Of a stretch of 64,000 nt of DNA, positions 1 to 8,691 are shown piece after piece (position 1 is the stretch's first letter; each line of letters opens with the position of its first letter). Source of the stretch: Metabacillus sediminilitoris (GTDB lineage Bacteria; Bacillota; Bacilli; Bacillales; Bacillaceae). Both the position numbers and the translations under genes were made by a program. A model generated the notes under the pieces. The model saw only the letters and a list, made by a program, of their open reading frames with translations. It was not told where the DNA came from and searched no databases. The stretch lies in contig NZ_CP046266.1 in NCBI RefSeq assembly GCF_009720625.1, positions 4,817,501-4,881,500 on the forward strand, given 5' to 3'.

Positions 1-718
1 TTCCTTCAGATGTGGTCACATCGATTGTGCGATCGACACCACTGACAATTCCTTGTGTAACCGTTCTTGAAAATTCTTCGCCAAGTGGATTCCCAATTGC
101 GATAACATTTTCACCGGTACGAAGTGAAGCTGAATCCCCCATTTCTGCCACAACTGTTACGTGTTCAGCAGCAATTTTAAGGACAGCAATATCTGTTAAT
201 GCATCTGTTCCAACTAGTTCGGCAGGGACTTTTTCACCATTAAACAGGGTTACTTCGATTGACTCGGCCCCTTCGATAACATGGTTATTTGTGATGACAT
301 AGCCTGCATCACCTGCTTTTTTAAAAATAACTCCAGAACCTGTCCCACTTTCTACACTTTCAGATTCGCTGTTCTCGGAAAAATTTCTAAACATATCTCC
401 ACTGTTTTGCGATTGCATATTCGTGATTCCTACAATGGCTGGTGATAATTGCTCAACAATGTCTGCAATTGAATTGGAGTCTGCAGACAATTCCTTTGTT
501 GAAACAGTAGATGCAGTCTCTTTTGCCTCATTTTGTGTAGAAGTTTCTACTAACGCTTTATTTTCCGTTTGGGATCCCTGCTCTAAAAACGTTGTAACAC
601 CTAAGACGAGTGCACCACCGACAACTCCACTAACAAGCGATGATAAAATAGGTTTAAAGCTTCGACGTGGTTTACTTTTTTCTCTTGTGATTTCGGTTTC
701 ATCATAATAGCCCATCAT
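1..718 (-). CDS. htrB: HtrA/DegP-type membrane-anchored serine protease, 3' end outside window
   Basis: Trypsin-like quality-control protease that degrades misfolded secreted proteins at the outer face of the membrane. The visible 239 residues show a short cytoplasmic tail, one membrane anchor (about 23-45), an acidic/Ser-Thr linker and the start of the protease domain, with catalytic His146 (TNNHV) and Asp176 (TDIAVL). The catalytic Ser and the PDZ domain lie beyond the left edge. Start: two adjacent ATGs (718 and 715) behind GGAGGG. It is divergent from cssRS, which is the arrangement of B. subtilis htrB (yvtA), hence the symbol; htrA is the alternative paralogue. Seen: domains and synteny. 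Inferred: CssR control. Confidence 0.88.
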   Translation of the reverse strand, partial: MMGYYDETEITREKSKPRRSFKPILSSLVSGVVGGALVLGVTTFLEQGSQTENKALVETSTQNEAKETASTVSTKELSADSNSIADIVEQLSPAIVGITNMQSQNSGDMFRNFSENSESESVESGTGSGVIFKKAGDAGYVITNNHVIEGAESIEVTLFNGEKVPAELVGTDALTDIAVLKIAAEHVTVVAEMGDSASLRTGENVIAIGNPLGEEFSRTVTQGIVSGVDRTIDVTTSEG

Positions 719-750
719 TAGCCCTCCAATATTGTATTCTCGAAATGTAT

Positions 751-834
751 TTATGCTCCCTGTGTACTAACAAATCCACCAATTACGATAAGAATGAATA
801 ATAATGATACTCCTGTAAGAATAATGGCTTTCAT
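751..834 (-). CDS. Small single-pass membrane protein (27 aa)
   Basis: Tiny ORF just upstream of the HtrA-type protease, on the same strand, 32 bp before its start. After a short basic N-terminus nearly the whole product is one hydrophobic helix ending in a Ser-Thr-Gln-Gly-Ala tail. The ATG at 834 is preceded by AAGAAGGG at about 9 nt, a good site. An in-frame ATG at 861 would give 36 residues but has no ribosome site. It lies directly downstream of the CssR-type repeats, so it would be the first gene of the protease transcript. I do not recognise a family; it could be a regulatory micropeptide or a chance ORF. Confidence 0.5.
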   Translation of the reverse strand: MKAIILTGVSLLFILIVIGGFVSTQGA

Positions 835-867
835 GCCTTTCATCCCTTCTTTCTTGTTCATAGTGAT

Positions 868-923
868 ACTATAATGAAAGAGTTTGGGATAATAATGAAA
901 GAATTATGGGAAATTGTGAAAAG
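868..923. promoter_or_regulatory. Three 21-bp-phased direct repeats between htrB and cssRS (candidate CssR operator)
   Basis: Repeats begin at 871 (ATAATGAAAGAGTTTGGG), 892 (ATAATGAAAGAATTATGGG) and 913 (ATTGTGAAAAG). The 21-bp period puts them on the same DNA face, as expected for an OmpR-type regulator. On the minus strand the core reads as TTTCATTAT or TTTTCACAAT, and a -10-like TATAGT lies at 873-868, so the repeats overlap the -35 region. A TATAAT at 949-954 could serve cssR. I recall octamer repeats being reported at B. subtilis htrA/htrB promoters, but assignment here is inference. Confidence 0.6.
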
Positions 924-977
924 ACCAAACAGCTAAGAAAGGACGTTGTATAATAGTGCCTGAGAGGAAGTGAAACG

Positions 978-1643
978 ATGAGTTTTACTATATATTTAGT
1001 TGAAGATGAAAAAAATTTAAACGAACTATTAACCATGTATTTAAAAAATGAAAACTGGTCGGTAACTTCTTGTTTAACAGGTTTGGAAGCAAGAAATCTT
1101 ATTAACAAGCCTCCTCATCTATGGATATTGGATATTATGCTGCCAGATATTGACGGCTACCAATTAATTAGAGAAATTAAAGCTGCAACACCTGACGTAC
1201 CAGTTATCTTTATCTCAGCAAGAGATGCAGATATTGATCGTGTTTTAGGGTTAGAACTGGGAAGTGATGATTATATTTCAAAGCCTTTTTTACCAAGGGA
1301 GCTTGTCATCAGGGTACAAAAACTGTTAACGAGAACATATTCGGAGAAAGAAAGCACAATGATCAATCTTCCCCCTTACCATATTGATGAACAGGTTAGG
1401 ATTGTTTACTTAAATGGAAATGACTTAAATCTGACCTCAAAGGAATTTGATTTACTACAGCTTTTTCTGCATAACCAAGGACTGGCATTTTCCAGAGAAC
1501 AAATCTTAACAAAATTATGGGGTTCTGATTATTATGGAACAGATCGTGTAGTTGACGACCTTGTAAGAAGATTACGGAAAAAGATGCCTGAGCTTAAGAT
1601 CGAAACGATTTATGGTTTTGGCTATAGGATGTTAAAAGGATGA
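978..1643 (+). CDS. cssR: Secretion-stress response regulator CssR (OmpR family)
   Basis: DNA-binding response regulator of 221 residues with an N-terminal receiver (phospho-acceptor Asp52 in ILDIMLPD, conserved Lys near 101) and a C-terminal winged helix (about 125-221). Phosphorylated by CssS when misfolded exoproteins or alpha-amylase-type overload build up; in B. subtilis it activates htrA and htrB. The start ATG is preceded by GAGAGGAAGTG. It overlaps cssS by 4 nt (ATGA), indicating translational coupling. Identity rests on the kinase's strong resemblance to B. subtilis CssS and on the adjacent HtrA-type gene. Confidence 0.88.
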   Translation: MSFTIYLVEDEKNLNELLTMYLKNENWSVTSCLTGLEARNLINKPPHLWILDIMLPDIDGYQLIREIKAATPDVPVIFISARDADIDRVLGLELGSDDYISKPFLPRELVIRVQKLLTRTYSEKESTMINLPPYHIDEQVRIVYLNGNDLNLTSKEFDLLQLFLHNQGLAFSREQILTKLWGSDYYGTDRVVDDLVRRLRKKMPELKIETIYGFGYRMLKG

Positions 1644-2989
1644 AAAATAAATCATTAGCCTTTCAAATTTGGCTTGTCTTCTCTGGGATTTTATTAGCGA
1701 TTTCATTATTATTGGTCATCCTCTTTCCAACAACGTTAAGGGGGTTTTTTACGAAGGAAATCTATAAAACGATTGAAAATGAACAAATGGTATTAACAGA
1801 GTTCGGAAATCCGGAAAATAAAAGAAATGAATTTGGGGCATCCGGACAACGAGATCGTACCGTTTCACATATGATTTTGCCTATTTATAATTCATTCATT
1901 TTATATTCAAATGAATTACCAGCTGATTTTATTAAACACACTCAGAAGTTAGCTGAAAAACAAACGAATGTTGTTGAACGCTATGAAAATACTTTACAAA
2001 ACCAAACACTTTTTTATGTCATTAGAAAATTCACCGTTGATGGAGAACCAAGCTATCTACTATCCTATTCTTGGGATACATATCGAAACGATCTGGTCTA
2101 TACACTTTTTCGCCAACTGATGATCGTTATGTTTATTGTATTTCTTTTCAGCTGGATCCCATCGATATGGCTTGCAAGATATTTATCGAAACCACTTGTT
2201 ACATTAGAAAAACATGTTAAAAACATTTCTGAACAGGAATGGCATGAGCCTGTAATCGTCGATCGTAACGATGAAATTGGCAAGCTCGGTCATACGATTG
2301 AGAAAATGAGGCAGCATCTCGTTAGAAAAGATGAAGCACAACAGACCTTACTGCAAAATATCTCTCATGATCTAAAAACTCCGGTAATGGTCATTCGCGG
2401 ATACGCACAATCAGTAACTGACGGGATTTTTCCTAAGGGAGACTTAACAAGTACAATGAATGTGATTGAAGAGGAATCTGAAAAGCTTGAGAAAAAAATA
2501 AAGGATTTGCTTTATTTGACAAAGCTTGATTTCTTAGCAACACGAAAACCAATAAAAACAACCTTTCGTCTTGATCAGCTTCTCTCTGATGAGGTAGATC
2601 GAATTAAATGGGCAAAGCCTGAACTGGATTGGCAGCTTCACTTAGATGGAGCGATGGTTTTAGGTGATGTGGAGCAATGGGAAAAACTGATCGAAAACCT
2701 TTTTGAGAATTCATTACGATTTGCCAATAAGGTGATTTCCATCACCCTAACAAAAACAAAGGATGACATTTTGTTGCGCTTATGGAATGATGGTTCTCCA
2801 ATTGATGATCATATAAAAGATCGTCTTTTCGATCCATTTCAAAAGGGACATAAAGGAGAGTTCGGCTTAGGATTAAGCATTGTAAAACGAATTGCAGATA
2901 TACATCAAACAGAAGTATGGGCTGCAAATGAAGAAAATGGCGCTGCATTTTATGCGAAAATTCCTTTACATTATGGAGATAATAGGTGA
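1640..2989 (+). CDS. cssS: Secretion-stress sensor histidine kinase CssS
   Basis: Membrane sensor kinase of 449 residues, matching the usual CssS length. TM1 about 10-30, an extracytoplasmic sensor loop about 31-156, TM2 about 157-178, HAMP to about 230, then HisKA with His243 (ISHDLKTP) and a HATPase domain with an N-box (ENLFENSLRFA) and G-box (GEFGLGLSIVKR). The N-terminus (MKNKSLAFQIW) and the PVMVIRGYAQS segment closely match B. subtilis CssS as I remember it. It senses protein-folding stress at the membrane-wall interface and phosphorylates CssR. A strong terminator follows immediately. Confidence 0.88.
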   Translation: MKNKSLAFQIWLVFSGILLAISLLLVILFPTTLRGFFTKEIYKTIENEQMVLTEFGNPENKRNEFGASGQRDRTVSHMILPIYNSFILYSNELPADFIKHTQKLAEKQTNVVERYENTLQNQTLFYVIRKFTVDGEPSYLLSYSWDTYRNDLVYTLFRQLMIVMFIVFLFSWIPSIWLARYLSKPLVTLEKHVKNISEQEWHEPVIVDRNDEIGKLGHTIEKMRQHLVRKDEAQQTLLQNISHDLKTPVMVIRGYAQSVTDGIFPKGDLTSTMNVIEEESEKLEKKIKDLLYLTKLDFLATRKPIKTTFRLDQLLSDEVDRIKWAKPELDWQLHLDGAMVLGDVEQWEKLIENLFENSLRFANKVISITLTKTKDDILLRLWNDGSPIDDHIKDRLFDPFQKGHKGEFGLGLSIVKRIADIHQTEVWAANEENGAAFYAKIPLHYGDNR

Positions 2990-3018
2990 AAAGGACCCGC
3001 TTTACCGGTCCTTTTCTT
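2988..3018 (+). terminator. Rho-independent terminator of cssRS
   Basis: The 10-bp stem GAAAAGGACC / GGTCCTTTTC starts on the cssS stop codon and has a 9-nt loop. Its A-rich left arm would also make it work for the opposite strand behind the chemotaxis receptor. Confidence 0.85.
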
Positions 3019-3058
3019 ATGTCAGATAAAGCAGGGATACAATCCACTTCCTAACAAT

Positions 3059-4756
3059 CTATTTCAATTTAAATTGTCTCACTAATAGATTCATTTTCTC
3101 AGCTAATTTTGCTAAATCATCTGAGCTTTTTGCTACTTCTTCCATCGAGCTGCTTGTTTGCTGTGAGGAAGCAGATGTTTGCTCAACTCCAGCAGCTGCT
3201 TCTTCGGAAATGGCCGCTATTTCCTCTATCTTTGTATTCATACTTTGTGAGTCTTTCGAAATCATTGCTAGTGTTTCTAGTACCTCTTGAATATCCTGAG
3301 CCATATTGTTTAAAGCCTTATCAATATTTTTGAATGTTGTGCTAGTTTCTTCGATTTTTTCTGTCCCTTGTTCTACTTCACGATAACCGGATTCTAAAGA
3401 ATCTGTTACATTATTCGTCTCTTCTTGAATACCTTTTACAATGCCTGTTATTTCTGTTACAGATACAGCAACCTGTTCAGCAAGTTTACGGACTTCATCT
3501 GCAACTACCGCAAACCCTCTTCCATGCTCCCCTGCACGCGCAGCTTCAATTGCAGCATTTAAGGCTAAGAGATTTGTTTGATCTGCAATTGCTTTAATCA
3601 CTTCGACAAGTGTTGAGATTTCCTTTGATTTCGAATCTAAATTTTTCACCTTTAAGACCGCTTCTTGAACAATCCCATCAATTTTTGCCATTTGTGATGA
3701 TGAACCGTCCATTAATTCACTGCCTGTAACAGCAAGTGAGATGACTTGATTGGAAGATTGTTGAATTTGTTCACCATTCATGTTTAATTCACTAATTTTC
3801 GCTGCGAATTCTGTCATCGTAGAAGTCAGGTCTGTTGTATGACTGGCTTGTGCTTCAGAACCAGACGCCATTTCCTGCATTGTCGTAGCAACCTGAATAG
3901 ATCCTACTCTTACCTCATTTTCTGACTGCGTTAACTCTTCACTTTGTGCTGATACTGTTTCAGACACATCGGAAATTTGCTGCAATAGCTCACGAACTTT
4001 ATCAGACATTTGATTTGTTGAATCAACTAGTTTTCCTACTTCATCCCGTGAATTAGTACGTATTGGCTGCTGACTTAGATCCCCTGCTGCCATTGAGCCC
4101 ATTCTTTCCATGACAACTTTAATCGGTTTAGTAATAGCTCTTGATGTAAAAATGGCTGAAAGGACTGCAAATAAAATCACTAAAATTGAAGCAATAATCG
4201 AAATAGTTGCAGTTGATTCCCCTAGATCGATAATTGCTTTTCCGTCACTATTAATCAAATCTTCTCGTTTCTGAGTAGCATCTTCAAAACCTGTAACAAT
4301 TTCGTTAACTAAAGGATCTGTCTCTGCCAATAACCGGCGTGCTTCCTCTACATCTCCACGGCTATATGCTGGAATAATTTGATTTGCAGCGATCTCAAAC
4401 CATTCTTGTGATTTATCTGCAAGTTTCTTCCCTTCCTCAGACATCCCATTTTCAATCGCTTCTTTGCTTAATTCTTCATTCAAAGAGAATTGTGCTTCAA
4501 AATCTTCTATGTATTGTTCATCCTTTGTTAAATAAAAGCCCCGTGCTGCTGCTATACCATTTTTTACTGTAGACGATAAATTTTGGTTATAAATGAGTAA
4601 ATTCAAATTTTCATTTACAATATGGTCTGTGTTATTGTTAATTTTATTAATTGAAATAATATTAACTAACGTAAGACCAATAACTAATGCAATGACAATA
4701 ATGAATCCTGCAAAAATTCTTGATCTTATACTTTTAAATGTTAAAACCTGTTTCAT
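3059..4756 (-). CDS. Methyl-accepting chemotaxis protein
   Basis: Transmembrane chemoreceptor (565 aa) that signals to CheA/CheW. TM1 about 14-36, an extracellular four-helix-bundle-like sensor (about 37-180), TM2 about 183-205, a HAMP domain to about 260, then the long coiled-coil signalling domain. The conserved hairpin tip is visible ([20 protein letters not shown]), and Gln/Glu pairs typical of methylation sites flank it. A single gene with no che genes nearby, so ligand unknown; B. subtilis YoaH is similar in size and layout. RBS AAAGGAG lies upstream of the ATG, and a sigma-D-like promoter precedes it. Confidence 0.93.
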   Translation of the reverse strand: MKQVLTFKSIRSRIFAGFIIVIALVIGLTLVNIISINKINNNTDHIVNENLNLLIYNQNLSSTVKNGIAAARGFYLTKDEQYIEDFEAQFSLNEELSKEAIENGMSEEGKKLADKSQEWFEIAANQIIPAYSRGDVEEARRLLAETDPLVNEIVTGFEDATQKREDLINSDGKAIIDLGESTATISIIASILVILFAVLSAIFTSRAITKPIKVVMERMGSMAAGDLSQQPIRTNSRDEVGKLVDSTNQMSDKVRELLQQISDVSETVSAQSEELTQSENEVRVGSIQVATTMQEMASGSEAQASHTTDLTSTMTEFAAKISELNMNGEQIQQSSNQVISLAVTGSELMDGSSSQMAKIDGIVQEAVLKVKNLDSKSKEISTLVEVIKAIADQTNLLALNAAIEAARAGEHGRGFAVVADEVRKLAEQVAVSVTEITGIVKGIQEETNNVTDSLESGYREVEQGTEKIEETSTTFKNIDKALNNMAQDIQEVLETLAMISKDSQSMNTKIEEIAAISEEAAAGVEQTSASSQQTSSSMEEVAKSSDDLAKLAEKMNLLVRQFKLK

Positions 4757-4803
4757 GAGTATTCTCCTTTTTCTATAGTTTGCCCCTTCTATATCTAAGG
4801 TTT

Positions 4804-4830
4804 ATATCGTCATATAACGAAAATTGTTAA
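4804..4830 (-). promoter_or_regulatory. Sigma-D-like (motility) promoter of the chemoreceptor gene
   Basis: Minus strand reads TTAA-N15-GACGATAT against the B. subtilis sigma-D consensus TAAA-N15-GCCGATAT: 3 of 4 and 7 of 8 matches with exact spacing, about 50 bp upstream of the start codon. This fits co-expression with flagellar genes. Confidence 0.6.
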
Positions 4831-4876
4831 TAGTTAAATCATTGATTTATAGGAGATTTTCCCCAATAAAAAACAC

Positions 4877-4915
4877 AAAAGGCAGTGGATTTATTTGAAA
4901 AATCCACTGCCTTTT
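4877..4915 (-). terminator. Rho-independent terminator of fumC
   Basis: Perfect stem of about 15 bp (AAAAGGCAGTGGATT and its complement) with a short loop. On the minus strand it is followed by a T-rich run, placing it 27 bp behind the fumC stop codon. Confidence 0.85.
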
Positions 4916-4941
4916 ATTACACCGATTTGTATATCGATTGA

Positions 4942-6330
4942 TTATTCTTTTGGATAAACCATCTCTTCAGGTTTCACATATTGTTCAAACTGATCTTCTG
5001 TTAATAGCTCTAACCTAACGGCCGCTTCTTTTAACGTTAATCCTTCCTTATGCGCAAGCTTAGCTATTTTCGCTGCGTTTTCATACCCGATATGAGGATT
5101 CAAGGCTGTAACAAGCATTAATGAATCGTTCACATAGCGGTTAATAACAGGTAAATTAGCTTCAATACCAATCGCACAATTATCATTAAAGGAAATGATG
5201 GCATCTGACAGCAGCTGGACAGATTGTAAAAAATTATAAATGATAACAGGCTTAAAGACATTTAATTCAAAATTCCCTTGGCTTGCTGCAAAACCGATTG
5301 TCGCATCATTTCCCATTACTTGAGCTGCAACCATCGTTAATGCCTCACTTTGGGTCGGATTCACTTTCCCAGGCATAATTGAGCTGCCTGGTTCATTTTC
5401 AGGTATCGTTATTTCACCAATACCACACCTAGGACCGCTTGCTAACCAGCGAACATCATTTGCAATTTTCATTAGATTTGCTGCTAATGCCTTTAATGCA
5501 CCATGTACAAATACTGTTTCATCATGACTTGTTAAAGCATGGAATTTATTGATTGACGATGTGAACTTTTCTTCTGTATAACTGCTGATTTCTTCTGCAA
5601 CACGTCTTCCAAACTCTGGATGTGCATTAATTCCAGTCCCGACAGCAGTACCGCCAATAGCCAAATTTTTCATATACTCGACCGATTGTTGAATCATCTC
5701 TTTCGTTTGGTGAAGCATATGTGACCATCCACTAATCTCTTGTCCAAGTGTTAACGGTGTCGCATCCTGCAAATGTGTCCGTCCAATTTTCACAACATCC
5801 TTGAATTTTTTTACTTTTTCTTCCAATGTTACAGAAAGCGTGTCAATAGCCGGCAACAGCCTATTGGTTACGGCTAACACTCCTGCAATATGCATTGCAG
5901 TAGGAAACGTATCATTCGAACTTTGACTCATATTCACATCATCATTAGGATGAATCGTAACATCCATCCCTTTTTCCTTTAGAAATTCATTTCCTCTTCT
6001 GGCAATGACCTCATTCACATTCATATTACTTTGTGTTCCACTGCCTGTTTGCCAGACGACAAGTGGAAAATGTTCATTTAATTTACCCTCTATAATTTCA
6101 TCACATGCTTTTACTATTGCCTTAGCTTTTTCATTATGTAACTTTCCAAGTGAATCATTTACTTTTGCAGCACTTCTTTTTAAGATGGCGAAACCGATAA
6201 TTACTTCATTTGGCATCTTCTCGCCGCCAATTTTGAAATTTTGCTTACTTCGTTGTGTTTGGGCTCCCCAATATTTATCAGCTGGTACTTGAATCTCGCC
6301 CATTGTGTCCTTTTCAATACGATAATTCAC
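4942..6330 (-). CDS. fumC: Class II fumarate hydratase (fumarase C)
   Basis: Iron-independent TCA-cycle enzyme interconverting fumarate and L-malate as a cytosolic homotetramer. Visible hallmarks are the ASPASE/fumarase signature [11 protein letters not shown], the [14 protein letters not shown] substrate-binding segment, [14 protein letters not shown] and [11 protein letters not shown] start it at GTG 6330 ([12 protein letters not shown]), 8 nt from GGAGG, giving 462 residues, the length of B. subtilis FumC; an upstream ATG at 6381 would lie before this ribosome site. Monocistronic, with its own terminator. The sequence is intact with no unusual features. Confidence 0.95.
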   Translation of the reverse strand: MNYRIEKDTMGEIQVPADKYWGAQTQRSKQNFKIGGEKMPNEVIIGFAILKRSAAKVNDSLGKLHNEKAKAIVKACDEIIEGKLNEHFPLVVWQTGSGTQSNMNVNEVIARRGNEFLKEKGMDVTIHPNDDVNMSQSSNDTFPTAMHIAGVLAVTNRLLPAIDTLSVTLEEKVKKFKDVVKIGRTHLQDATPLTLGQEISGWSHMLHQTKEMIQQSVEYMKNLAIGGTAVGTGINAHPEFGRRVAEEISSYTEEKFTSSINKFHALTSHDETVFVHGALKALAANLMKIANDVRWLASGPRCGIGEITIPENEPGSSIMPGKVNPTQSEALTMVAAQVMGNDATIGFAASQGNFELNVFKPVIIYNFLQSVQLLSDAIISFNDNCAIGIEANLPVINRYVNDSLMLVTALNPHIGYENAAKIAKLAHKEGLTLKEAAVRLELLTEDQFEQYVKPEEMVYPKE

Positions 6331-6403
6331 CACATACACCTCCGAAAAATGATTACATCTTATATTGTATGGCTTTTCCAACTATATTAAAAGCGTGACA
6401 CAT

Positions 6404-6520
6404 AAGAAAAGCGCAAGCGCCTGTTCAGCCTCAGGCAAATAAGACGATCGAATAGAAGGTGTTCTTTTCAATTCCTGAATGGCTTATGACCTCGCGGGGC
6501 TAGGCGCTGGAGCTAGACAC
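6404..6520. repeat. Dispersed intergenic repeat family A, copy 1
   Basis: About 117 bp beginning with AAAAGCGCAAGCGCC and ending GGGGCTAGGCGCTGGAGCTAGACA; the ends are imperfectly complementary (AGCGC... and ...GCGCT). Related copies lie at 10693-10870 (inverted) and 36894-37017 (same orientation), with a fragment near 23570-23600. No coding capacity. Confidence 0.75.
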
Positions 6521-6560
6521 CAAAACTAAGTACATAAGCTTATACTTTCTTATCCTTTTA

Positions 6561-6591
6561 AAAAGGCTCACTCAAAAAGTTGAGCAAGCCT
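6561..6591 (-). terminator. Rho-independent terminator of nox
   Basis: Interrupted stem AGGCT..CTCAA / TTGAG..AGCCT followed on the minus strand by TTTTT, about 12 bp behind the nox stop codon. Confidence 0.7.
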
Positions 6592-6602
6592 CACATCACA
6601 GC

Positions 6603-7934
6603 TTAAATGGTTTGTAAACCAGCCTGGTTTAAGAAATTCCAAGGCTTATTATAGTGTGGTTGGAAAAAGAAATCGACAAAACCTAATTCTTCTGTTGTCA
6701 TCTTATTTTGGATACAAACAGACAGTGTATTAATAGATTGAGTAACATCTACTTTAGACATTACCTGTGCTCCGACAATTCGTTTTGTATCCTCTTCATA
6801 AACGATTTTAAGCATAATATCTTCAAAAGTTGGCATAAATTCAGGTCTGTCATGCTCTAAGATTGTGATACTTTTCACATTCATACCCATACGAAGTGCT
6901 GCTGTTTCAGTTAAACCAGTTGTAGCAATATTTTGATCAAATAGTCTTAGACCTGAAGTTCCTTGTGTGCCCATATAACGAATGGTTGGTTTAATAAGAT
7001 TTTTTGCTACTAATGTTCCCATTCTGACCGCATTTGTTGCTAATGGTATATAAGCATGTTCGCCTGTTGGATTGTAGCGGATTGCACAGCTGTCACCTGC
7101 TGCAAATACATCTTGATTACTTGTTCTCATGTATTCATCTACTTTAATTGCTCCATTTTCAAGCATATCAATTTGTCCTCTAAACAACCGTGTATTTGGC
7201 TGAAAACCAATACATAAAATCACTAGATCTGCTTCATATGTGCCATTCGTTGTTTGTACGGCTGCTACTCTTTTTTCATCATTCCCAACAAAACGTGTGA
7301 CAGTTTCTCCTAAGGCTAGCTTGATATCACGCTTTTGGAAATCCGCTTCAAGAATATCTGTAAAAGGTTCATCCAAATATTTGCTCAAAACTCGTTCCTC
7401 GCCATCGATAAGCGTAACATTTTTGCCGCTCATTTCAAACGCCTCTACTAACTCAATGCCAATGTAACCTGCTCCTACTACAACAATATTTTGTGCATGT
7501 TTTGCTTTTTCAATAATTGTCTGTGCATGGTTAAAGTTTTTGCAAAGTAAGACATTCTCCATTTCAATTCCTTCGATTTTAGGAATAACAGGCCATGAAC
7601 CAGTGGCAATAACTAATTTATCAAATGTTTCATGTAATGTTTCATTAGTAACGAGATTTCGTGCAATAATTGTTTTATTTTCAATATTTACATCAATCAC
7701 TTCATGTTTCATAAACATATTAACACCTTGCTCTGTTAATTGTTCTGGAGAAGAATAGAATAGACCATTTGGATCTTTTACTACTCCACTAACATGTAAC
7801 GCAATTCCACAAGATAAAAATGAAATATTATCATTTTTTTCATATACATTTATATCTGCATTTGGGTATAGTTTTATCATATTTGAAATAGCTGCTGTTC
7901 CAGCATGTGTACATCCAATAACGGCAATTTTCAT
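6603..7934 (-). CDS. nox: Water-forming NADH oxidase (CoA-disulfide reductase family flavoprotein)
   Basis: FAD-dependent pyridine-nucleotide-disulfide oxidoreductase (443 aa) reducing O2 to water with NADH, which regenerates NAD+. Two Rossmann motifs are visible: FAD at the N-terminus (IGCTHAGTAA) and NADH at 154-159 (GAGYIG). A single redox cysteine, Cys42 in SFLSCGIAL, matches streptococcal/enterococcal Nox, where it cycles through a sulfenic acid; the C-terminal dimer domain holds the VD-FFFQPHYNKPWN segment. CoA-disulfide reductase is the main alternative because it shares this single-Cys layout. Three Rex/Fnr-type sites flank the promoter, tying expression to redox state. RBS AGGAGG precedes the ATG. 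Confidence 0.87.
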   Translation of the reverse strand: MKIAVIGCTHAGTAAISNMIKLYPNADINVYEKNDNISFLSCGIALHVSGVVKDPNGLFYSSPEQLTEQGVNMFMKHEVIDVNIENKTIIARNLVTNETLHETFDKLVIATGSWPVIPKIEGIEMENVLLCKNFNHAQTIIEKAKHAQNIVVVGAGYIGIELVEAFEMSGKNVTLIDGEERVLSKYLDEPFTDILEADFQKRDIKLALGETVTRFVGNDEKRVAAVQTTNGTYEADLVILCIGFQPNTRLFRGQIDMLENGAIKVDEYMRTSNQDVFAAGDSCAIRYNPTGEHAYIPLATNAVRMGTLVAKNLIKPTIRYMGTQGTSGLRLFDQNIATTGLTETAALRMGMNVKSITILEHDRPEFMPTFEDIMLKIVYEEDTKRIVGAQVMSKVDVTQSINTLSVCIQNKMTTEELGFVDFFFQPHYNKPWNFLNQAGLQTI

Positions 7935-7958
7935 TTTGTATTCCTCCTGAAAAATAGT

Positions 7959-8066
7959 TTGTGAATATTTTCACATATGTTTGTGAAGTTATTCACATTG
8001 TATTGATGTTTTTATTATATGCCGCTCCTAAATAAAATGCAATATGTTTTTGTGAAGTTTTTCACA
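7959..8066 (-). promoter_or_regulatory. nox promoter with three Rex/Fnr-type operators
   Basis: TTGTGAA-N4-TTCACA occurs three times: 7959-7975, 7981-7997 and 8050-8066. Between the second and third lies a minus-strand promoter, TTGCAT (8042-8037), a 17-bp spacer, and TATAAT (8019-8014). The predicted start near 8007 puts one operator at about -50 and two inside the leader, a layout better suited to repression. TTGTGAA-N4-TTCACA is the Rex (NADH/NAD+ sensor) consensus; TGTGA-N6-TCACA of Bacillus Fnr has the same shape and cannot be excluded. Confidence 0.8.
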
Positions 8067-8074
8067 TAATAATT

Positions 8075-8125
8075 AAAAAAGCTGTCACCAAATCTTTGCA
8101 ATACCCATTTGTTGACAGCTTTTTT
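8075..8125 (-). terminator. Bidirectional terminator-like hairpin
   Basis: 13-bp arms AAAAAAGCTGTCA / TGACAGCTTTTTT separated by about 25 nt. It lies 30 bp behind the stop of the 143-aa gene and insulates it from the nox promoter. Confidence 0.7.
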
Positions 8126-8154
8126 ATTCAGTTTGTTTGACTCTGCTCTTTCGT

Positions 8155-8586
8155 TTACATTCCTAAAACGGATATAAACTTTGTTGAAGCACTTTTTTCC
8201 TCTATCCACGACAGAAATTGGGTAATCATCGAGATCAGTTGCTTTACGTTTGTATCAAAATTATCTATAAACTCTTCTTCAGAATCAGTGAACGGAAACC
8301 CTATAATATCTTTCAGTGAATATGGATTGGGACTATTAGCTAAATATTGTTTCACATATTCTAATTCCTTACTAATTAACTTCCAAGTATCTATATCAAT
8401 TTCATTGAATGCATAATAATCAAATTTCTTATGGCATTTTTCAAAGACAGGCGTGATATAGCCGAAGTTTTCTTCTGTAAAGTAAATTGAAGAAGGATTC
8501 CAACACTCCCCTTTATACTTATCAGGAAGAATCTCTATATAACAAGATCCTTCAAGATTACTGGTATCATAGATTATTTCTATCAT
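8155..8586 (-). CDS. Hypothetical small acidic protein (143 aa), possible orphan immunity protein
   Basis: I do not recognise a named family. The product is acidic, rich in Glu/Asp and aromatic residues, has no signal peptide or membrane helix, and is probably cytosolic. Its size, acidity and solitary placement resemble the many small immunity proteins of polymorphic-toxin systems in Bacillus, but no toxin gene is adjacent, so this is a guess only. Start ATG 8586 follows GGGGTGATTAA, a fair ribosome site. It has its own terminators on both sides and an A/T-rich composition like its neighbours. Confidence 0.6.
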   Translation of the reverse strand: MIEIIYDTSNLEGSCYIEILPDKYKGECWNPSSIYFTEENFGYITPVFEKCHKKFDYYAFNEIDIDTWKLISKELEYVKQYLANSPNPYSLKDIIGFPFTDSEEEFIDNFDTNVKQLISMITQFLSWIEEKSASTKFISVLGM

Positions 8587-8646
8587 TTAATCACCCCGAT
8601 TTAAATAATAAACCTTCCAACTTTAGAAAAACACTTCCTAGTAAAA

Positions 8647-8678
8647 AAGAGAAGTTGCATTTCCTACAACTTTCTCTT
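8647..8678 (-). terminator. Terminator of the MutS2-like gene
   Basis: Stem AAGAGAA-GTTG / CAAC-TTTCTCTT with an 8-nt loop, followed on the minus strand by a run of six T. It lies about 14 bp behind the stop codon at 8692. Confidence 0.7.
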
Positions 8679-8691
8679 GATGGAACTTCTT

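Noticed and set aside
1..302. Plus-strand frame at the left edge
   Set aside because: Antisense to the HtrA-type protease, whose catalytic motifs are clear on the minus strand.
8015..8209. 64-codon minus-strand frame
   Set aside because: Overlaps the nox promoter, operators and terminator and the start of a better-supported gene frame; no ribosome site.
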